Under the pieces are notes generated by a model. The model saw nothing but the letters and a program-made list of their open reading frames with translations, made no database searches and was not told the origin of the DNA. Of a stretch of DNA of 11,938 nucleotides, positions 6,582 through 11,938 are shown piece by piece. The DNA is from an uncultured Clostridia bacterium. Its GTDB lineage: Bacteria > Bacillota > Clostridia > Christensenellales > Aristaeellaceae. A program made the translations under genes and the position numbers. Position 1 is the stretch's first letter. Each line of letters opens with the position of its first letter. The stretch lies in the NCBI GenBank assembly GCA_946615785.1, contig CAMOIA010000020.1, positions 1 to 11,938 of the forward strand, given 5' to 3'.

Positions 6582-7481
6582 ATGCATATGAAAGTACTTC
6601 GCGGTGTCCTGATCCTGGCGGCGCTTCTGCTGCTTCTGGTATTTGTCCCTTCGGAATCCTCCCTTGCGGACGTCGTATCCATTCCCCTTGACGAGGCTGC
6701 CGGTCTGCCCGTGAACGGGATGTTCTATCTCTCCGAAACCGAGTACGAGGATCCTTCTCTGCGCGTGGTGATCCGGACGGGACGGGAGTACGATTCCTAC
6801 TGGTGGATGGCCCGCATCCGCATTTCCGATCCCAGCCAGCTGCGCACCGCCGCCGCGACGGCCAACGGACAGGGCACCGCCAATGGCATCACCATGGCGA
6901 AGCGGGTCAACGCGGTCCTGGCCATCAACGGCGATTTCTGGCCGACCAACAAGCAGGAGTACGGCAAGCACATCGTGCGGCAGGGCGTCATGAAAAAACA
7001 TAACGCCTCCGGGCAGTTCGACGCGCTGGTGATCGATGAGAACGCGGATTTCCATATCCTGCGCGACGCGAAGGAAAAAGATTTTGAATCCCTCCCCTAT
7101 ACCGTCGTCAACAGCTTTGCCTTCGGCCCCGCCCTGATCGTGGACGGGCAGAAGGTGCCTGAGTTCAAGACCACCGCTTCCGAGGGCGTGGGCAAGGATA
7201 AGCCCACCCAGCGCATGTGCATCGCGCAGGTGGGGCCGCTTGAGTACATGGTGGTCTGCTGCTCCGGCCCGGAGGATACCAACAGCGTGGGCCTGACCCT
7301 CGAACAGTTCCGCGACCTTGTGTACGATCTCGGTTCGGGCCGGGTGCAGTGCGCGTATAACCTTGACGGCGGCACTTCTTCGTGGCTCATTTTCAATTAT
7401 GAAAAGGTGAACGTGCCGGACAACCCGAAGCGCAGGCCGCTTGCCGACATCATTTACTTTGCCAGTGCCTGGGAGGAATAA
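6582..7481 (+). CDS. Secreted NAGPA-domain phosphodiester glycosidase-like protein, copy 2
   Basis: A 299-residue exported protein paralogous to the one at 3450-4346. ATG 6582 and ATG 6588 are both plausible starts, with purine-rich sites (AAAGGAAAGGAAA) just upstream; either gives a signal peptide ending near SSLA. Motifs shared with copy 1 are TEYEDPS, the YWxARIxI and QLRTA segments, KRVNAVLAINGDFW, FGPALIVDG, QRMCIAQVGPLEYM, NLDGG (260-264) and the terminal ADIIYFASAWEE. The DGG motif continues TSS here against DST in copy 1, and the loop before FGPAL differs, so specificity may have diverged. The expected chemistry is glycosidic cleavage of a sugar-phosphodiester outside the cell. The stop codon is 3 bp from the next gene, whose ribosome binding site lies inside the last codons of this one, so the two are probably translationally coupled. 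Confidence 0.93.
   Translation: MHMKVLRGVLILAALLLLLVFVPSESSLADVVSIPLDEAAGLPVNGMFYLSETEYEDPSLRVVIRTGREYDSYWWMARIRISDPSQLRTAAATANGQGTANGITMAKRVNAVLAINGDFWPTNKQEYGKHIVRQGVMKKHNASGQFDALVIDENADFHILRDAKEKDFESLPYTVVNSFAFGPALIVDGQKVPEFKTTASEGVGKDKPTQRMCIAQVGPLEYMVVCCSGPEDTNSVGLTLEQFRDLVYDLGSGRVQCAYNLDGGTSSWLIFNYEKVNVPDNPKRRPLADIIYFASAWEE
7472..7477 (+). promoter_or_regulatory. Ribosome binding site embedded in the end of NAGPA copy 2
   Basis: GGAGGA lies within the final Trp-Glu-Glu codons of the NAGPA gene, 7 nt before ATG 7485. It supports the start of the Lgt-like gene and coupling of translation to its partner. Confidence 0.8.
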
Positions 7482-7484
7482 ACC

Positions 7485-8495
7485 ATGTATGACGGCGGTT
7501 ATATCGATGGAACGGAGCTATTCCGGGTCTTTGGCCGCCCGGTGACGCTTTTTTCCGCCCTGGTGTGCGCAGCGGCACTGCTTGCCTGCGCGCTTATGGC
7601 GTACTGCTTTCGAAAAGAAAAAATCCATGGCGAAGCCGGGCAGTGGTTCTGCCTGTTTTCCCTGGTGCTCGGCACCTTTTTCGGGCATTTCCTGTATGCG
7701 CTGACCCGGGTTATGGATTTTCTGGACCGCGGCCCTGCCGCGTTCCTGGACCCGTCCTACGGCGGTTTTCTGTTTTTCGGCGTTTTTCTCGGGGTCTTTC
7801 TCGCCGCGTGCCTTGCAAAAACCGTTTCCGGCGGAAAGGTTTCCTGGCAGCGCCTTTTATCCGCGGCACTGCCGGCTGTATTTCTGTTCGTGGCACTCGT
7901 CCGCTTTGCGGAGCCCTTTGACAAACAGGGCTGGGGCGAATGGGTGAGCGCGGACGATATGCCCGTGAAAAGCTTTTTCCCGCTTGCGTTCGTCAAGGAT
8001 CCGGAATGGGCGTCGGAGGAGTGGACCGAGTGGTATTACAGCATCTTTATGCTGGAGGGTCTCTGGTCGCTTGCGCTGTGCGTATTTTTCCTTTTCCGGG
8101 GCAAAGGTAGCGACGGGCGCAGGCTTTGCCTGGCGCTGATATTGTACTGTGCGGCGCAGGTGGCCTTTGAACCCATGCGGCGGGATATCGTGGTGCGCTG
8201 GCTCTTCATCCGCGCAAGCCAGCTTTTCAGCGCAATCGCGCTGGCCGTTCTGTTCATCGCCTTTATGGTGCGCCGCCGCCGCTTTCACCCCATGTTCATC
8301 GCGCTGCTTGTGTTCACGGGCGGCTGCGTCGCGCTGGAATTTGCGGTGGATAAGCCGCTCATCCTTGGCGATAAGCGCATTTATTTCCCGAATGCGCTCG
8401 TGTACGCGCTGGAAGCGTTCTGCGCGGCCATGATGGGCTTTGCGACCTATAAAGGAACGATCGGCTGTAAAGGCTGTAAAGAGGTCATCAAATAA
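7485..8495 (+). CDS. Multi-pass membrane protein, distant Lgt-like, copy 2
   Basis: A 336-residue integral membrane protein paralogous to that at 2426-3421. Shared motifs in the same order are VRFAE (139-143), TEWY (181-184), WLFIRASQLFS (239-249) and EFAVDKP (285-291). This copy is closer to Lgt than copy 1. Its N-terminus YIDGTELFRVFGRPVTLFS recalls the Lgt start, it has SYGGFLFFGVFLGV (91-104) near the Lgt GG helix, and FEPMRRD (228-234) resembles Lgt's IEFLRxD segment. It lacks RxGNFxNxE, so I do not call it lgt. Topology is roughly eight or nine hydrophobic segments. The cytosolic or exposed tail ends GCKGCKEVIK, a CxxC motif encoded by a 9-bp tandem duplication and absent from copy 1. 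Pairing with NAGPA in both operons suggests a joint role at the membrane surface. Confidence 0.82.
   Translation: MYDGGYIDGTELFRVFGRPVTLFSALVCAAALLACALMAYCFRKEKIHGEAGQWFCLFSLVLGTFFGHFLYALTRVMDFLDRGPAAFLDPSYGGFLFFGVFLGVFLAACLAKTVSGGKVSWQRLLSAALPAVFLFVALVRFAEPFDKQGWGEWVSADDMPVKSFFPLAFVKDPEWASEEWTEWYYSIFMLEGLWSLALCVFFLFRGKGSDGRRLCLALILYCAAQVAFEPMRRDIVVRWLFIRASQLFSAIALAVLFIAFMVRRRRFHPMFIALLVFTGGCVALEFAVDKPLILGDKRIYFPNALVYALEAFCAAMMGFATYKGTIGCKGCKEVIK
8463..8480 (+). repeat. 9-bp tandem duplication in the 3' end of Lgt-like copy 2
   Basis: GGCTGTAAA occurs twice in direct succession, in frame, giving Gly-Cys-Lys-Gly-Cys-Lys and thus a CxxC pair near the C-terminus. Confidence 0.8.
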
Positions 8496-8515
8496 ACATA
8501 AGGAGGATCATAAGC

Positions 8516-10063
8516 ATGAAAAATACGCGTTTCATCAGGCGCGGCCTGGCGCTGCTGACGGCGGCCGCGGCGGTTTCGGGCGCCCTGTTTGCAGCCGCGG
8601 AACAGGGCCCTGTGCGCACCGTGTACGACGCGGGTATGGCGCTGGCATATGACACGCCGAACGTGACGCTGGACCTGTCGCTTTCCGTCGCCAAGGCCGG
8701 GCAGGTTTTCAAGACTGTGCAGGGACATTATCTGCGGGATGATACGAACGACGACGTCACCATGACGTTTTCCACTGTCCGTCCAAACGGCAGCAGCTAT
8801 GACAGCTCCTGGCACGTCACAGGATATGAAGGCTCGGCCTACAGCGTGGACAGCCTGGGTGAAGATTATTACAGCGTCAACAGCTTTCCGGAGCGGATGA
8901 CCGTCCTTTCCCGTGAGGACGGCATGTACGATCTTCTTCGGTTCGGCAGCAGCGCCATGGGTCTGGTGGACCCGCTGCTGGCCCCGTATATCACCTATGA
9001 AGATACCGGCGCAGGAAAAACCGTAGCCTTTTCCTTTGAAGGCGAAATGCCGGAATTTGTGAACGACCTTGCGGCCCGCGCAGTCCGGTACGCGGCGGGG
9101 CGGTTCATGGGGATCGATCTGATCACCCCCGAAGAGGAAGCGCAATACGGCGGCGAGGACGGTGCCGGCGAGGATGGCACCGGGGTGGATATCCTGTATT
9201 TTGACGAGGAACAGGTTTTCGACCTCGGCTATGAAAAGCTGTACGGCGTTAAGCTCGAGGACGATTCCTTCTGGACAGAGGACTGGACAGAGGAAAAGGA
9301 CGCACAGGTCGACGCGGTATGGGCGTTCTGGAACGACACGGTGAACGAAGCGGCGCAGGGCCATGAAGACGGCTGCGTGTTTGTGTTTGAGGACGCAAGC
9401 GCCGCCTGGTTCCCAACCTACGAGGAAGCGCTGCTGGCCGGCGGACAGCGCGTGCTGGAATATGAGGACTACGACGCGGCTTTTCTCAGCTACCTTGCAA
9501 AACGGACGGGCGACGTCTGGGACATGGATACCCTTGAGGCGGCCTGGTACGGCGGGAACTGGGAGTTGACTGCAAAGGTGCTCGAACTGTATGCGGAAAT
9601 GGACGAGGAATACCGCGCCATGCTCAAGGATCATGCCGCGGGCATTGTCCGCGCGGACGGGAGCCTTGAAATCATTTCCGATCTGAATACGTTCTGGAAT
9701 ACGCGCTGGGAGGATGACTATTCCATCGCCTATGCGACCCTGACGAAAATGCGTTCCGTCAGAATCGACGCGTGCGATCTGGTGTTCACCCTGGACGATC
9801 TTGGCAGGCTGAGCGGCGCGGAGGGCGTCGTGGAAATGGCGTTCATCGATTACAGGGGCCAGGAGGAGGCCATCACATTGAACCTTTCCTGCAAGGCGAG
9901 CGCATACGGCGAAACCGAAGTCGCCCCGTTTGATCCCGCGGATTATAACGTGGTGAGCTTCGGCGAGTGGCTGGAAAAGCAGAACGATATGCCAAACGAG
10001 CCGGAACCTCAGGCCATTACGTCGGTCACGTTAAGCGGCGTTACCTACACGATCGAGCCGTAA
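8516..10063 (+). CDS. Acidic secreted protein of unknown function, last gene of the operon
   Basis: A 515-residue protein I do not recognise as a named family. AGGAGG at 8501-8506 supports ATG 8516. Residues 1-28 are a Sec signal peptide (MKNTRFIRRGLALLTAAAAV... AAAEQ) with no lipobox. The N-terminal 170 or so residues read as alternating beta-strands (VTLDLSLSVAKAGQVFKTVQG..., DDVTMTFSTVRPNG, SWHVTGYEGSAYSVD), which faintly suggests a LolA/LppX-type lipid-carrier half-barrel; this is a guess from pattern only. A Gly/Glu/Asp linker (GGEDGAGEDGTG, about 217-228) leads to a helical, strongly acidic middle rich in Trp and Tyr (DDSFWTEDWTEEKD), then a second beta-rich part ending SVTLSGVTYTIEP. 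It follows the Lgt-like gene by 20 bp and is closed by a terminator 7 bp later, so it belongs to the CapA-NAGPA-Lgt-like transcript. A hydrophobic-ligand carrier would fit the context. Confidence 0.85.
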   Translation: MKNTRFIRRGLALLTAAAAVSGALFAAAEQGPVRTVYDAGMALAYDTPNVTLDLSLSVAKAGQVFKTVQGHYLRDDTNDDVTMTFSTVRPNGSSYDSSWHVTGYEGSAYSVDSLGEDYYSVNSFPERMTVLSREDGMYDLLRFGSSAMGLVDPLLAPYITYEDTGAGKTVAFSFEGEMPEFVNDLAARAVRYAAGRFMGIDLITPEEEAQYGGEDGAGEDGTGVDILYFDEEQVFDLGYEKLYGVKLEDDSFWTEDWTEEKDAQVDAVWAFWNDTVNEAAQGHEDGCVFVFEDASAAWFPTYEEALLAGGQRVLEYEDYDAAFLSYLAKRTGDVWDMDTLEAAWYGGNWELTAKVLELYAEMDEEYRAMLKDHAAGIVRADGSLEIISDLNTFWNTRWEDDYSIAYATLTKMRSVRIDACDLVFTLDDLGRLSGAEGVVEMAFIDYRGQEEAITLNLSCKASAYGETEVAPFDPADYNVVSFGEWLEKQNDMPNEPEPQAITSVTLSGVTYTIEP

Positions 10064-10070
10064 CAAACAG

Positions 10071-10097
10071 CAGCCCTGCAAGAAACAGGGCTGTTTT
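10071..10097 (+). terminator. Intrinsic terminator of the CapA-NAGPA-Lgt-like operon
   Basis: CAGCCCTG (10071-10078) pairs perfectly with CAGGGCTG (10086-10093) around a 7-nt loop and is followed by TTTT. It lies 7 bp after the stop at 10063, defining the right end of the transcription unit begun at about 4516. Confidence 0.85.
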
Positions 10098-10171
10098 CAC
10101 CGTTTGTTACAGGTTTTAACGGTAAAATTCAAGTTATGTTAAAATTGCGCAACACATCCCCTGCCGTTCTG

Positions 10172-10180
10172 TGATACAAT
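10172..10180 (+). promoter_or_regulatory. Extended -10 promoter for the Ig-repeat protein gene
   Basis: TGATACAAT matches the extended -10 pattern TGnTAnnnT with TACAAT at 10175-10180. No good -35 box is found 16-18 nt upstream, as is usual for extended -10 promoters; TTGCGC at 10145 is 24 nt away and too far. Together with the terminator at 10071-10097 it separates this gene from the previous operon. The leader to ATG 10224 would be about 37 nt. Confidence 0.6.
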
Positions 10181-10223
10181 GAGCGTGAGGATTTATTTCC
10201 GTTTCAAGGAAGGAGAGTTCGTT

Positions 10224-11938
10224 ATGCTTCGAAAGATTGCACGGCTGATGCTGCCGATCATGCTTTTGACCATGCTGCTGGCAGAGCCCATCGCGGCGAG
10301 CGCCGACAGCGTGAAGATCACGGCGGTCAACAGCATGGTGTCCTACACCACGGTTGGCAATTCCGCTATGTGGAGCCCCGTTGTGACCGGCGGCTCCGGC
10401 ACCTATCAGTACAGGTATACCCTTTATCGCAATTCCACGACCGGCGTGCCTGAGGCGCTGCAAGGCTGGAGCTCCACCCCGTATTACAGCTATTCCTTCA
10501 CCAAGACCGGCACCTATTATCTGGTCGTCGGCGTAAGGGATGCAGCCAATACCTCGCTCATGGCGCAGGCCACGTCTTCCGCGGTTACCGTGACCGGCAA
10601 CGGCCCGAAGATCGGCTTTGTCAACGCCAGCACCTATATGGCGCAGGTCGGCACGGGCGTCACCTGGACGGTTTATAACCTGGACAGCGCTGTCGGTGTC
10701 ACCGGTGCGGACGGTCCTGTCACCTACACCTACATGGTGCTCAAGGACGGTTCACTCGTCAACACCTTCACCCGCACTTCCTACATTTTCAATTACACTC
10801 CCACCGCACCCGGCGACTATGAAGTCCGCGTTCTGGCTGCGGACAAGAACGGCGATTCCGGCTGGATGAGCGCGCCTCTTGTCAGCGTGACCAGCAACGC
10901 GCCGGTGGTCTCCGCCGTGAACCCCTCCGTCTCCGTCGTGCAGCAGGGTGAAAGCGTCACCTTCTCCGCGTCCGTGACGGGCGGCTACGGCACCAAGACC
11001 TATTACTGGGCGCTGTACGGCAACGGCGGCCTCGTCAAGACCGCGACCACAACCACGCCTTCCTGGAAGGTCGAACTGACCAATGTCGGCCCGCACATGG
11101 CGCAGTGCCAGGTGGTCGATTCCGTGGGCAGCAAGTCCAACGTGGGCTCTTCCGGCAACGTGGTCGTCCAGACGCCGACCAGCTTCGAAGTCAAGAGCGT
11201 GAAGCCGACCAAGGCGAAGGTTGGCATCAACACCACCGCGACCTGGAAGGTTACCATTCAGGGCGGCATCGGCACCAAGACCGTCAACTATATCATCTAT
11301 AAAGACGGCCAGCCCGTGACCACTTCTTCCGGCACCACCACGGGTACCTCCTACACCATCACCCACTGGGTGAGCGGCACCGGTGCTTACACCGTGGACG
11401 TGACCGTAAAGGATGCGAACAACAATTATGCCAAGACGGTCGCCAGCGACACCATGCTTGCCGTCGATCCCACCGCGCTGACCATCTCCTCCCTGACGGT
11501 TTCTCCGAATAAACTGCAGAACCCGGGCAAGGTAACCTGGAAATGGGTCATTGAAAACAACAAGGGCGGTGTCAATACCTATTACACCATCCGCAACAAC
11601 GGCAACGTCGTGCACTCCGGTTACACCACCGGCCGCATTGTGGAATACAAAGTGGTCGCTTACGGCGTGTACACCATCGAGATTTATGCCATCGACGTTG
11701 TGACCCACCAGCAGACCGCGCCGATCACCGGCGGTCAGGTCGTTTACGGTGCGACCGGTCCTGTCACCATTACGTCCCCGTCTGCGGTCAGCTCTACTTA
11801 CGTGGCGCCCGCGAACATCCAGTGGGTCTGGAACACGGACAATACGGTCGGCACTGTGAAGACCTATTATCAGGTCAACAAGGACGGCAACAAGTATACG
11901 GTTGCCTCCACCACCGCTTCCAACGTGAGCATTTATGT
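10224..11938 (+). CDS. Large secreted protein with tandem Ig-like repeats, 5' part (runs off the window)
   Basis: An open frame without a stop to the window end: 571 full codons plus a partial one. ATG 10224 has an AAGGAAGGAGAG site ending 7 nt before it. Residues 1-27 are a signal peptide (MLRKIARLMLPIMLLTMLLA...AASA). The rest is at least six beta-sandwich repeats of about 90-100 residues, starting near residues 31, 129, 228, 320, 418 and 513. The shared core is GGxGTxxYxWxLYxNG (GGSGTYQYRYTLYRN, GGYGTKTYYWALYGNG, GGIGTKTVNYIIYKDG, KGGVNTYYTIRNNG, VGTVKTYYQVNKDG), each repeat ending in a GxYxVxVxxxDxxG-type strand. This resembles PKD/Ig-like adhesin or cell-surface modules. Codon use is strongly C-biased, like the sugar-binding protein, suggesting high expression. 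The C-terminal anchor or enzymatic domain, if any, is out of view. No function is assigned beyond a surface or secreted repeat protein. Confidence 0.88.
   Translation, partial: MLRKIARLMLPIMLLTMLLAEPIAASADSVKITAVNSMVSYTTVGNSAMWSPVVTGGSGTYQYRYTLYRNSTTGVPEALQGWSSTPYYSYSFTKTGTYYLVVGVRDAANTSLMAQATSSAVTVTGNGPKIGFVNASTYMAQVGTGVTWTVYNLDSAVGVTGADGPVTYTYMVLKDGSLVNTFTRTSYIFNYTPTAPGDYEVRVLAADKNGDSGWMSAPLVSVTSNAPVVSAVNPSVSVVQQGESVTFSASVTGGYGTKTYYWALYGNGGLVKTATTTTPSWKVELTNVGPHMAQCQVVDSVGSKSNVGSSGNVVVQTPTSFEVKSVKPTKAKVGINTTATWKVTIQGGIGTKTVNYIIYKDGQPVTTSSGTTTGTSYTITHWVSGTGAYTVDVTVKDANNNYAKTVASDTMLAVDPTALTISSLTVSPNKLQNPGKVTWKWVIENNKGGVNTYYTIRNNGNVVHSGYTTGRIVEYKVVAYGVYTIEIYAIDVVTHQQTAPITGGQVVYGATGPVTITSPSAVSSTYVAPANIQWVWNTDNTVGTVKTYYQVNKDGNKYTVASTTASNVSIY

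Noticed and set aside
7485..8495. Calling this gene lgt
   Set aside because: The Lgt hallmark RxGNFxNxE and the HGG motif are missing, and the gene is paralogous to an even more divergent copy. A distant superfamily label is all the sequence supports.
8447..9634. A 395-codon antisense open frame across the Lgt-like/secreted gene junction
   Set aside because: It spans a gene boundary on the other strand, has no convincing ribosome binding site and shows no domain pattern.
10104..10128. TTGTTA ... TAAAAT as a -35/-10 promoter pair
   Set aside because: The spacer is only 13 nt, too short for a sigma-A promoter; the extended -10 at 10172-10180 is better placed.

Overview
The window looks like a chromosomal segment of an anaerobic, moderately GC-rich member of the Bacillota, class Clostridia; a Christensenellales/Aristaeellaceae-type gut or rumen lineage is my best guess. 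The basis is strong AGGAGG-type ribosome binding sites, an LplA/DUF3502-type sugar-binding protein, Sec-exported proteins with monoderm-style leaders, and secreted NAGPA, CapA and Ig-repeat proteins. No rRNA, tRNA, CRISPR array, transposase or phage gene is visible.

Layout. (1) 1-1800: the 3' end of an oligosaccharide ABC transporter operon, with a permease tail, an intercistronic hairpin, a full solute-binding protein and a strong terminator. (2) 1801-2350: about 550 bp with no credible gene, lying between two convergent terminators and rich in inverted repeats. (3) 2351-4428, minus strand: a two-gene unit with a consensus promoter, encoding a NAGPA-domain phosphodiester glycosidase-like secreted protein followed by an Lgt-like multi-pass membrane protein. 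(4) 4481-10097, plus strand: a divergent four-gene unit from its own near-consensus promoter, encoding a DUF6273-like/CapA fusion (TTG start), a second NAGPA protein, a second Lgt-like membrane protein and an acidic secreted protein of unknown function, closed by a terminator. (5) 10098-11938: an extended -10 promoter and the start of a large secreted protein made of tandem Ig-like repeats that runs off the window.

The notable feature is the pair of divergent operons at 2351-10097. Each carries a NAGPA gene followed directly by an Lgt-like membrane gene, so the pair is duplicated and inverted around one roughly 200-bp control region. NAGPA domains act on sugar-phosphodiesters, Lgt enzymes use phosphatidylglycerol as lipid donor, and CapA proteins belong to a metallophosphoesterase-like family tied to surface polymers. 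I infer, without proof, a cell-surface system that builds, trims or lipid-anchors a phosphodiester-containing envelope polymer or lipid. The neighbouring sugar importer and Ig-repeat protein have their own terminator and promoter respectively, and need not belong to it.
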